Assembly: GCA_964017045.1 (NCBI GenBank)
Contig: OZ024810.1
Span: forward strand, 1,274,111-1,338,110
From: Omphiscola glabra
Lineage: Eukaryota; Mollusca; Gastropoda; Lymnaeidae
DNA: 64,000 bases
Direction of reading: 5' to 3'
Shown here piece after piece: positions 54,636-64,000 of the stretch; position 1 is the stretch's first letter, and each line of letters begins with the position of its first letter. The notes beneath the pieces are model-generated. The model saw only the letters and a list, made by a program, of their open reading frames with translations, ran no database searches and had not been told where the DNA came from. A program made the position numbers and the translations under genes.

Positions 54636-55288
54636 GGTTACAGCATGGCCAAACTCATCCAATCTGTTTTGCGACTTATACCAGGTGTTTGATGAGTACA
54701 AAAAAATTTACCGACAAACAAGTGATCCAGCAAAATTCTCCGGTTGTATCCAAAACAAAACTAAATTGTAAATGATCTGTAATAGACTTGTTTCACTTTT
54801 ACCAGCAGCTTGACACTCTTGTTTGGATCTATGGAGAGCTTCCAGTGTCATTTGTTCTTGGAGGCGATCGATAAGAAATGAGTCAAGAGTAGGAGGGAAA
54901 AAAGAATCTATCCTCTCTTAGCTGAACCATTCAGTGTGTGAACATTGGTGAAAAACATGTCTTAGATCAGGAAATAGATACTTTACATTCAAAATAGACA
55001 GACAAATCAGACAAAGAAGCAGAACTAAACCGACTGTCTGATAGATAATAGACAAGCAATTAGGACATACACGCAGACGAATAGGAGGACGGTGACCTAA
55101 TTAACAGCCATCAAGGTGAATTTACTCATTGGGATATGAAGGTCATTCCGGTAAATGTAGGTCTTTGAAACCTAAAAGACATACAGTAATTATTTTAAAA
55201 TGTTGACATTCGAATGTGCTATGCGTGAAGTGTCCTAAAATGGTCCTACAAAGACGTTTATTTATTGAAGTACTTAGAACTAGACGAC
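54636..55288. other. Spacer without recognisable gene
   Basis: Unique sequence, nothing recognised. Loose GACAGACAAATCAGACAAAG phrases near 55000. Confidence 0.4.
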
Positions 55289-55892
55289 ACGTGAACATAG
55301 CTGATTTAACCTTGACCTTGTCCTGTCTACCCTTCACATGAACATAGCTGATCTAACCTTGACCTTGTCCTGTCTACCCTACACATGAACATAGCTGATA
55401 TAACCTTGACCTTGTCCTGTCTAACCTACACATGAACATAGCCGATCTAACCTTGACCTTGTCCTGTCTACCCTAAACATGAACATAGCCGATCCAACCC
55501 TGACATTGTCCTGTCTTCCCTAGACATGAACATAGCTGATCTCACCTTGACATTGTCCTGTCTTCCCTACACATGAACATAGCCGATCTAACCTTGACCT
55601 TGTCCTGTCTACCCTACACATGAACATAGCCAATCTAACCGTGACATTGTCCTGTCTACCCTACACATGAACATAGCCAATCTAACCGTGACATTGTCCT
55701 GTCTTCCCTACACATGTACATAGCCAATCTAACCGTGACATTGTCCTGTCTTCCCTACACGTGAACATAGCTGATCTCACCTTGACATTGTCCTGTCTAC
55801 CCTACACATGAACATAGCCGATCTAACCTTGACATTGTCCTGTCTTCCCTACACATGAACATAGCTGATCTAACCTTGACATTGTCCTGTTG
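55289..55892. repeat. Minisatellite, 47-bp unit, about 13 copies
   Basis: The unit contains ACATGAACATAGCTGATCTA, ACCTTGACCTTGTCCTGTCT and ACCCTAC. Variants ACCGTGACATT and TCTTCCC cluster in the central copies. Confidence 0.96.
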
Positions 55893-56124
55893 ACGGAAGT
55901 TGTACAATGTGTCGTCCTTAATTTGTAAAGATGATGAATGGGAAGCAACTCTACTTCCTGGTTGTTAAAGTGACATTGAGTGAGCTCCCCGCATTTTTAA
56001 GTTACGCCACTTACATTTCAATTGCTCATCCGGAACTATCTTAAATCGAACTCTATTTCTGACAAATAATCTGAGAAAGCTATAAAGCAGTCAAAAACAA
56101 CAAATATTTCAAATGTTTGTTAAA

Positions 56125-56865
56125 TCTGACCATTGGTTTAATGGGTCAATCTGACCATTGGTTTAATGGGCCAATCTGACCATTGGTTTAATGGGTCAAT
56201 CTGACCATTGGTTTAATGGGTCAATCTGACCATTGGTTTAATGGGTCAATCTGACCATTGGTTTAATGGGTCAATCTGACCATTGATTTAATGGGTCAAT
56301 CTGACCATTGGTTTAATGGGTCAATCTGACCATTGTTTTAACGGACCAATCTGACCATTGGTTTAATGGGTCAATCTGACCATTGGTTTAACGGGCCAAT
56401 CTGACCATTGGTTTAATGGGCCAATCTGACCATTGGTTTAATTGGTCAATCTGACCATTGTTTTAATGGGTCAATCTGACCATTGTTTAATGGGTCAACC
56501 TGACCATTGATTTAATGGGTCAATCTGACCATTGTTTAATGGGTCAATCCGACCATTGTTTTAATGGGCCAATCTGACCATTGTTTAATGGGTCAATCTG
56601 ACCATTGGTTTAATGGGTCAATCTGACCATTGTTTAATGGGTCAATCTGACCATTCTTTTAATGGGCCAATCTGACCATTGGTTTAATGGGTCAATCTGA
56701 CCATTGGTTTAATGGGTCAATCTGACCATTGGTTTAATGGGTCAATCTGACCATTGATTTAATGGGTCAATCTGACCATTGATTTAATGGGTCAATCTGA
56801 CCATTGATTTAATGGGTCAATCTGACCATTGATTTAACGGGTCAATCCGACCATTGGCTTAATTC
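56125..56865. repeat. Minisatellite, 25/24-bp unit, about 30 copies
   Basis: Copies of TCTGACCATTGGTTTAATGG plus GTCAA. ATTGTTTAATGG copies are a base shorter. ATTGATTTAAT copies cluster at the right end. Confidence 0.97.
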
Positions 56866-56934
56866 GTAAAATAGTTGCATTTATTTCTTTGTGGTTTAGA
56901 CATGATAAAGGGCATGAAAGTTCCTGTTTTATCG

Positions 56935-57330
56935 TTCATTGTTGTATCATCACTTGTTGTATCGTCGCTTAAAAGTATCGTCCCTTAAAAGTATCTTCCC
57001 TTGTTGTATCGTCCCTTGATGTATCGTCCCTTCTGGTATCGTCCCTTGTTGTATAGTCTCTTGTTGTAACGTCCCTTGTTGTATCGTCCTTGTTGTATCG
57101 CCATTGTTGTATCGTCCTTGATGTATCGGCCCTTGTTGTATCGTCCTCGATATATCGTCCTTCTTGTATCATCACTTGTTGTATCGTCCCTTAAAAGTAT
57201 CGTCCCTTGTTGTATCGTCCCTTGATGTATCGTCCCTTCTGGTATCGTCCCTTGTTGTATAGTCTCTTGTTGTAACGTCCCTTATCGGCCCTTGTTGTAT
57301 CGCCTTTGTTGTATCGTCCCTTGCTGATCT
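56935..57330. repeat. Minisatellite, 15-bp unit, with duplicated block
   Basis: Copies of CTTGTTGTATCGTCC. A block beginning ATCATCACTTGTTGTATCGT and containing AAAAGTATCG, TTGATGTATC, TTCTGGTATC and GTATAGTCTC appears at 56947 and again at 57168, with one 15-bp unit fewer in the second. Confidence 0.95.
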
Positions 57331-57394
57331 GAGATAATAAGCATAGCTGGCCTTTACTATCATATTTTGCAGAAACCTGGTATCAAAGACATCT

Positions 57395-57625
57395 TATATT
57401 CTCACAACGACCCATATCCCAACCACCCATATCCCAACATCGCATGTGATCTCACCTATACATCCCTACACAACATATCCCAACACCCCATATTCTCTAC
57501 ACACCATATATTCTCCCAACACTCCATATTATTCCGTTTTAACACCCATATTTATCATCACACCATATTATCCTAACACTCCATAGTATCCTAACCCACG
57601 ATAATATCCTAACAGCCCATTTTAT
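57395..57625. repeat. Degenerate minisatellite, about 15-20 bp
   Basis: Loose copies of CCCATATCCCAACA / ACACCATATTATCCTA. Confidence 0.6.
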
Positions 57626-57682
57626 CCACCCAAAAAATATGAACCTAAAAGCTCTAACTTCCTCAAAGTCAACACTCTCCAA

Positions 57683-59107
57683 AAACCGTATGTTATCAAG
57701 AAACCTTATGTTATCAAGAAACCTTATGTTATCAAGAAACCGTATGTTATCAAGAAACCTTATGTTATCAAGAAACCTTATGTTATCAAGAAACCTTATG
57801 TTATCAAGAAACCTTATGTTATCAAGAAACCTTATGTTATCAAGAAACCTTATGTTATCAAGAAACCTTATGTTATCAAGAAACCTTATGTTATCAAGAA
57901 ACCTTATGTTATCAATAAACCTTATGTTATCAAGAAACCTTATGTTATCAAGAAACCTTATGTTATCAAGAAACCTTATGTTATCAAGAAACCTTATGTT
58001 ATCAAGAAACCTTATGTTATCAATAAACCTTATGTTATCAAGAAACCTTATGTTATCAAGAAACCTTATGTTATCAAGAAACCTTATGTTATCAATAAAC
58101 CTTATGTTATCAAGAAACCTTATGTTATCAAGAAACCTTATGTTATCAAGAAACCTTATGTTATCAAGAAACCTTATGTTATCAATAAACCTTATGTTAT
58201 CAAGAAACCTTATGTTATCAAGAAACCTTATGTTATCAAGAAACCTTATGTTATCAAGGAACCTTATGTTATCAAGAAACCTTATGTTATCAAGAAACCT
58301 TATGTTATCAAGAAACCTTATGTTATCAAGAAACCTTATGTTATCAAGAAACCTTATGTTATCAAGAAACCTTATGTTATCAAGAAACCTTATGTTATCA
58401 AGAAACCTTATGTTATCAATAAACCTTATGTTATCAAGAAACCTTATGTTATCAATAAACCTTATGTTATCAAGAAACCTTATGTTATCAAGAAACCTTA
58501 TGTTATCAAGAAACCTTATGTTATCAAGAAACCTTATGTTATCAATAAACCTTATGTTATCAAGAAACCTTATGTTATCAAGAAACCTTATGTTATCAAG
58601 AAACCTTATGTTATCAAGAAACCTTATGTTATCAAGAAACCTTATGTTATCAAGAAACCTTATGTTATCAAGAAACCTTATGTTATCAAGAAACCTTATG
58701 TTATCAAGAAACCTTATGTTATCAAGAAACCTTATGTTATCAAGAAACCTTATGTTATCAAGAAACCTTATGTTATCAAGAAACCTTATGTTATCAAGAA
58801 ACCTTATGTTATCAAGAAACCTTATGTTATCAAGAAACCTTATGTTATCAAGAAACCTTATGTTATCAAGAAACCTTATGTTATCAAGAAACCTTATGTT
58901 ATCAAGAAACCTTATGTTATCAAGAAACCTTAGGTTACCAAGAAACCTTATCTATCAAGAAACCTTATCTTATCAAGAAACCTTATCTTATCAAGAAACC
59001 TTATCTTATCAAGAAACCTTATCTTATCAAGAAACCTTATCTTATCAAGAAACCTTATCTTATCAAGAAACCTTATCTTATCAAGAAACCTTATGTTATC
59101 TAGACAC
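57683..59107. repeat. Large minisatellite, 18-bp unit, about 78 copies
   Basis: Copies of TTATGTTATCAAGAAACC. Seven units have CAATAAACC (about 57913, 58021, 58093, 58183, 58417, 58453, 58543). After a 4-bp irregularity near 58938 the last nine units change to TTATCTTATCAAGAAACC. The plus frame is open for 492 codons (six-residue cycle NLMLSR) and then shifts to YQETLS. The extreme simplicity and the shift argue against a gene. Confidence 0.98.
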
Positions 59108-59132
59108 CGGTACATAATGCATTATATCATCC

Positions 59133-59248
59133 CACCAGCTAATGCAACCCAGCATCTACTATAATCCCATCATCCCATCAGCCAATGCAACCCAGCATCT
59201 ACTATAATCCCATCAGCCAATGCAACCCAGCATCTATTATAATCCCAG
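59133..59248. repeat. Minisatellite, 35-bp unit
   Basis: Three copies with CAGCCAATGCAACCCAGCAT and CTACTATAATCCCAT. Confidence 0.9.
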
Positions 59249-59299
59249 CACCCCATGTTTTGTAACACCTTATAAAATAGTATTACAACACTCAATGTC

Positions 59300-59690
59300 C
59301 TCAATATATTCACATTTATAACACCTCATATCGTCCATATATCTCCCCTTACAACACCTCATATCCCCATGATATCTACCCTTATAACACCTCATATCCC
59401 CATTATATCTCCCCTTATAACACTTCATATTGTCCAGATATCTCCCATTACAACACCTCATATCGTCTAGATATCTTCCCTTACATTACATCATCATGTC
59501 CTGATATCTCCCCTTACATCACCTCATATCGTCCTGATATCTCCCCTTACATCACCTCATATAGTCCTGATATCTCCCCTTACATCACCTCATATCGTCT
59601 TGATATCCCCCTTATATCACCTAATATCGTCTAGATATCTCCCCATACATCCCCTCACATCACTTAGATATCTTCCCTTACACATCGCAC
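59300..59690. repeat. Minisatellite, about 33-bp unit, about 12 copies
   Basis: Copies with CACCTCATATCGTCCAGATA and TCTCCCCTTACAA. The left copies read TTATAACA, the right TTACATCA. Confidence 0.92.
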
Positions 59691-59957
59691 CCCCAGATCT
59701 CTTCACTATACGTGAGTGTTGCTTCTGGTGAGCAATTCTCTAAGCTGTTATTTGGTTTGTTTGTGTTGGCCCCTAGATGTTGCTTTGATGTCGCCTGAGT
59801 TTGTGGAGTGTTTGAGAGAGACTTCAGTTATTTATTTCACATGGTAAATATACTTGAAAAATACTTAAATGATGTTGGTAACTTCATTGAACTCAGGGGC
59901 GGGGTGATTGGGGGACACGTGCGTTCTTGGAGTAGTTTGGATGCATTCTACGTGTCA

Positions 59958-60256
59958 GCGTTCATGGGGATCTACACAGTCGAGTCATAGCACACCAGAG
60001 ACGTGTCTAAGTTCATGGGGATCTACACAGTCGAGTCATAGCACACCCGAGACGTGCCTAAGTTCATGGGGATCTACACAGTCGAGTCATAGCACACCAG
60101 AGACGTGCCTAAGTTCATGGGGATCTACACAGTCGAGTCATAGCACACCAGAGACGTGCCTAAGTTCATGGGGATCTACACAGTCGAGTCATAGCACACC
60201 AGAGACGTGTCTAAGTTCATGGGGATCTACACAGTCGAGTCATAGCACACCAGAGT
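59958..60256. repeat. Minisatellite, 51-bp unit, about 5.8 copies
   Basis: The unit contains GTTCATGGGGATCTACACAG, TCGAGTCATAGCACACCAGA and GACGTGCCTAA. Copies are almost identical. The plus frame reads a 17-residue Ser/Thr repeat (SSWGSTQSSHSTPETCL) for 124 codons, and its upstream part is unique, but I see no further support for a gene. Confidence 0.96.
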
Positions 60257-60890
60257 ATTATAATAGGATACTAAAACAATAGAGTAAAACCATGAACAGT
60301 TTGGAAAATATCGCGTCGCTTCTGTGAGGAAGCCGCAGATCGTCGGGCGTCGTTAAGCACACTTTTAGAACCACTGGTACGACCGAGCACCTAGTCCTGA
60401 GACTGCAGGCTCTCAAACGAGGGTTATTGTAAAGACCCCCCATGAGCAGGAGGGCTTACAAGTCTCATACGTCACCGGACAATGACGTCATACGTTTGGC
60501 TTTCTGGACTTTTACAGTTATCGTGTGAATAACGGCGGGCGGCGAGATTATGCTCGGGGGGGGGGGGGGGGGGGGGAGGGTGCTAATGCGGATCAAGGTG
60601 ATGAGTTTAAGACTCCTTGTCCCTGATTGAGTGGAATAAGAAGAGAAGAGTGGGATGTTTATTTAAATTTAAAATATCAAGTGTGCTGTCACTTTATGTA
60701 AAGTCACTTTATGTAAAAAAAAAATTGTAATTTCATTTTTTGTAAAGTCATTTTGTAAAGTCCTTTTAAATATGGTCAAAACAAAAACATCATTTAGATG
60801 ACATTCCATAATTTATGTGACGTCATTAAATAAAGTTTCTTTATGGTCAATTGTCTTAAATAATTTCAGATTAACTCTATAGTCAAAGCC
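60257..60890. other. Spacer with a long G run
   Basis: Unique sequence. A run of 21 G at about 60556-60576. AAAGTCA and TTTGTAAAGTC phrases repeat loosely at 60690-60770. No gene seen. Confidence 0.45.
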
Positions 60891-60898
60891 ATCTAAAA

Positions 60899-61082
60899 CA
60901 GCGGTTATCAGCCTGTGGGTTGCGACCTCTTTGGGGGTCGAACGACCCTTTCACGGGTCTTCTAAGACCATCGGAAAACACAGTTTTGAAGTAGCAATGA
61001 AGATAATTTTGTGTTTGGGTGTCGCCACAACATGATGTACTGTATCAAAGGGTCACGGCATGAGGAAGGTTGAGAACCACTG
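60899..61082. mobile_element. SPIN-like non-autonomous hAT transposon
   Basis: The left end is CAGCGGTTATCAGCCTGTGG followed by GTTGCGACCTCTTTGGGGGT, CGAACGACCCTTTCACGGGT and CTAAGACCATCGGAAAACAC. The right end contains AAAGGGTCACGGCATGAGGA and AGGTTGAGAACCACTG. These match, from memory, the termini of the SPIN ('Space Invaders') hAT family, a family known for horizontal transfer between animals. A perfect 8-bp target duplication ATCTAAAA lies at 60891-60898 and 61083-61090. The element is 184 bp with no transposase. It landed beside the 25-bp minisatellite. Confidence 0.93.
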
Positions 61083-61106
61083 ATCTAAAAAAAATATTTT
61101 TCTGTC

Positions 61107-61580
61107 AATACCACGGAGTGTCTAACTAAATAATACCACTGCGTGTCATCTAAATAACACCATCACGTGTTTATCTAAATAACACAACTAGGTGTCTATC
61201 TAAATAAAACGACTGTGTGTATATGTAAATAAGACCACTACGTGTCTATCTAAATAACACCATCACGTGTCTATCTAAATAACACCATCACGTATCTATC
61301 TAAATAACACCATCACGTATCTATCTATATAACACCATCACGTATCTATCTAAATAACACCATCACGTATCTATCTAAATAACACCATCACGTGTCTATC
61401 TAAATAACACCATCACGTTTCTATCTAAATAACACCATCACGTGTCTATCTAAATAACACCATCACGTGTCCATCTAAATAACACCATCACGTATCTATC
61501 TAAATAACACCATCACGTGTCTATCTAAATAACACCATCACGTGTCTATCTAAATAACACCATCACGTGTCTATCTAAAT
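61107..61580. repeat. Minisatellite, 25-bp unit, about 18 copies, E-box bearing
   Basis: Copies of TAACACCATCACGTGTCTAT plus CTAAA. About half carry a perfect CACGTG, the rest CACGTA or ACGTG. The left five copies are diverged. Confidence 0.96.
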
Positions 61581-61796
61581 GTGACGCCTTGAAGCATTGT
61601 CCCATCAATGTGGCACAACCGTTCCAAAAGTCACACACAAATGTGAGAACCTCCGTTTTCTCACAGCTGAACACAACAAAAGATGAGATGACAGGACAGT
61701 TTCCATGGTGACACATGGCTTATTGCCGTGTGGCGATGTTTGGTTGGATGAAGCTAAAGTTAACTACTCCTCGCCTTACCTACAAGCAGTGGTTCC

Positions 61797-62032
61797 CCCT
61801 CAAAGGTTGAACGCTGTAACCGCTCCACAAGTAATGTTCTCAAACGTTGGCGGCTCGCTGCACCCCAAAAACCCAGCTTCCCTATTCTCAAACTGTGGTG
61901 CGCTATTCTGTTCTAGGGCTTAATCAGAAATGTAACAAAATTAGTTTACGCAGATGTTCAGTGCACTGCGCATCTGTAATTTACATATTCAGCAAAATTC
62001 AAAACATGTTTGAGAACCACTACCCTAAACAC
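61797..62032. mobile_element. Old hAT-like element
   Basis: The left end is CAGTGGTTCCCCCTCAAAGG. The right end in reverse complement is TAGTGGTTCTCAAACATG. Such CAGTGGTTCTCAA ends are typical of hAT/Charlie-type elements. TTCTCAAAC recurs inside (61840 and 61886). The flanking 8-mers do not agree well, so the insertion is old or the ends are not exact. No transposase. Confidence 0.5.
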
Positions 62033-62295
62033 GATATGCATCGGGAAAATACATTTTAACATATATATAATTATGCCTCTTAAAGCTATGGAAAATTACC
62101 AAAAGAGAAAAAATTAATACGTTTGAATTGCGTAAGATGAAAATCTTATTATGGGGGGAAAAAGGAAGGGGAAATATTGAATTGTGTTTAAAATATTTTT
62201 AAAAAAAACTGACACTTGTTTGTGTAATATTAGATGTATAAAAACCACTTTATTTTATTTTGTAATAAATTTACCCTATAAGTGTTAGTGTCAAC

Positions 62296-62518
62296 AGGAG
62301 ATTATCCCCCTTGTGAACATGAGATTACCCCCCTTGTGAACATGAGATTATCCCCCTTGTGAACATGAGATTATCCCCCTTGTGAACATGAGATTATCCC
62401 CCTTGTGAACATGAGATTATCCCCCTTGTGAACATGAGATTATCCCCCTTTCGAACATGAGATTATCCCCCTTGTGAACATGAGATTATCCCCCTTGTGA
62501 ACATGAGATTATCCCCTT
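62296..62518. repeat. Minisatellite, 23-bp unit, about 10 copies
   Basis: Copies of GTGAACATGAGATTATCCCC plus CTT, nearly identical. Confidence 0.96.
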
Positions 62519-62868
62519 TACAAACAAAAAGTGTTGTTATTCTATTGTATAAACAATCATGTTTTTTTGTTTGTTGCGCTAGTAGTGATTTGGATTTCTG
62601 ATGGCTCTATACATCGACGTGTAGTTGTGTTTTTAAACGTATGAACGCCATATTAACGTCAGCAGTCAAAGCGTATTGTCTTATGCTTCTATATGTTTGC
62701 ATATTCCTTTGTATGCACGCATGTTTGTAGGGATGTTTGTAGATGTTTGTAGATTGGTTTATCCAACTAAGACCGCTGTCAAATTAATCTGCCTACTTTG
62801 CTACAACTGCTCCCCGTCTCCCTACCTCCCCCCTCCCCCAAACCGGGCTTATCGCAACGGTTCATGAT
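62519..62868. other. Spacer without recognisable gene
   Basis: AT-rich unique sequence with ATGTTTGTAG repeated three times at 62729-62756. C-rich at 62814-62840. Confidence 0.4.
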
Positions 62869-63914
62869 AACAAATCAATATGTCGTGTCTTATCCTAAGG
62901 TGGATTGTTGTTGTAATCAATATTTCGTGTCTTATCCCGAGGTTGATTGTTGTTGTAATCAATATGTCGTGTCTTATCCCGAGGTTGATTGTTGTTGTAA
63001 TATATATGTCGTGTCTTATCCCGAGGTTGATTGTTGTTGTAATCAATATGTCGTGTCTTATCCTAAGGTTGATTGTTGTTGTTATCAATATGTCGTGTCT
63101 TATCCCGAGGTTGATTGTTGTAATCAATATGTCCTGTCTTATCCTGAGGTTGATTGTTGTTGTAATCAATATGTCGTGTCTTATCCCGAGGTTGATTGTT
63201 GTTGTAATCAATATGTCGTGTCTTATCCCGAGGTTGATTGTTGTTGTAATCAATATGTCGTGTCTTATCCTAAGGTTGATTGTTGTTGTAATCAATATGT
63301 CGTGTCTTATCCTGAGGTTGATTGTTGTTGTAATCAATATGTCGTGTCTTATCCTGAGGTTGATTGTTGTTGTAAACAATATGTCGTGCCTTATCCTAAG
63401 GTTGATTGTTGTTGTAAACAATATGTCGTGTCTTATCCTAAGGTAGATTGTTGTTGTAAACAATATGTCGTGTCTTATCCTAAGGTTGATTGTTGTTGTA
63501 ATCAATATGTCGTGTCTTATCCTGAGGTTGCTTGTTGTTTTAATCAATATGTCGTGTCTTATCCTAAGGTTAATTGTTGTTGTAATCAATATGTCGTGTC
63601 TTATCCTAAGGTTGATTGTTGTTGTAATCAATATGTCGTGTCTTATCCTAATGTTGATTGTTGTTGTAATCAATATGTCGTGTCTTATCCTGAGGTTGAT
63701 TGTTGTAATCAATATGTCGTGTCTTATCCCGAGGTTGATTGTTGTTGTAATCAATATGTCGTGTCTTATCCCGAGGTTGATTGTTGTTGTAATCAATATG
63801 TCGTGTCTTATCCCGAGGTTGATTGTTGTTGTAATCAATATGTCGTGTCTTATCCCGAGGTTGATTGTTGTTGTAATCAATATGTCGTGTCTTATCCTGA
63901 GGTTGATTGTTGTT
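62869..63914. repeat. Large minisatellite, 42-bp unit, about 25 copies
   Basis: The unit contains AATCAATATGTCGTGTCTTA and GAGGTTGATTGTTGTTGT. Two units lack 3 bp, keeping frame. CCCGAG, CCTGAG and CCTAAG variants mark blocks. One plus frame is open for 375 codons with a 14-residue Cys-rich cycle (CCCNQYVVSYPEVD), another plus frame for 188 and 163 codons, and a minus frame for 343. Openness in three frames again argues against a gene, although the Cys-rich frame is the one I would test first. Confidence 0.97.
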
Positions 63915-64000
63915 TTTTATTTTAAAAAAAATCATTTGTATTTTCTTTGCTACTAGAGTAATCTTCCCTTGTTTAAAAAAATAAATAAACAAGCCGAGTT

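Noticed and set aside
57639..59117. 492-codon Leu/Asn/Arg repeat protein
   Set aside because: It is a bare translation of an 18-bp repeat, shifting frame at 58938.
60300..60440. Structured RNA or 5S-like sequence (GC-rich stretch)
   Set aside because: I could not fit internal promoter boxes or a known fold.

Overview
This is intergenic DNA from an animal genome. No bacterial or viral gene, rRNA gene or intact tRNA gene is visible, and no confident protein-coding gene either. The clues point to an invertebrate, with a gastropod mollusc as my best guess. They are a SPIN-like hAT transposon with a perfect 8-bp target duplication, several other non-autonomous hAT elements, pogo/Tc1-like MITEs, a tRNA-derived SINE, and TTAGGG-bearing minisatellites. 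SPIN-type elements are known from tetrapods, a triatomine bug and a pond snail. That guess is an inference and the sequence alone cannot name the species.

The dominant content is tandem repeats. I count about 85-90 separate minisatellite arrays. By a rough hand sum they cover somewhat more than half of the window. Units are mostly 12-53 bp and nearly every array has its own unrelated unit, so this is not one satellite family but a dense mosaic of locally born arrays separated by short unique spacers.

Layout: 1-5.5 kb holds old dispersed repeats, then arrays of 16 to 48 bp. 5.5-5.92 kb is a CpG-rich stretch with a weak candidate first exon. 6.5-7.1 kb is a 20-bp array with a hAT element in its edge. 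8.8-16 kb carries 42-, 33-, 47-, 30-, 13-, 51-, 36- and 21-bp arrays. 16.9-22.6 kb carries 33-, 30- (C-rich), 49-, 20-, 51- and 42-bp arrays. 22.9-24.1 kb is a pogo-like element with two hAT MITEs nested inside it. 24.5-33 kb carries more arrays plus a SINE at 26.6 kb and a small TA-flanked MITE at 30.5 kb. 33.3-38.9 kb is an almost continuous run of four large arrays (15, 43, 53 and 42/39 bp), the last three with recent higher-order duplications. 39-49.7 kb has many mid-size arrays. 49.8-52.4 kb has a fold-back MITE, 45- and 39-bp arrays and another hAT MITE. 52.8-60.3 kb has 18-, 15-, 47-, 25-, 15-, 18-, 33- and 51-bp arrays. 60.9-62.0 kb has the SPIN-like element, a 25-bp array and an old hAT copy. 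62.3-63.9 kb has 23- and 42-bp arrays.

The long open frames are reading frames of tandem units that happen to lack stops, often in several frames at once, and I do not call them genes. I did not find a new gene system. The points most worth checking are the SPIN-like insertion, the nested transposons with exact target duplications, a single displaced unit of the 16.9-kb array sitting 3.5 kb away, the exact 688-, 537-, 388- and 265-bp higher-order repeats, and the extreme diversity of arrays.
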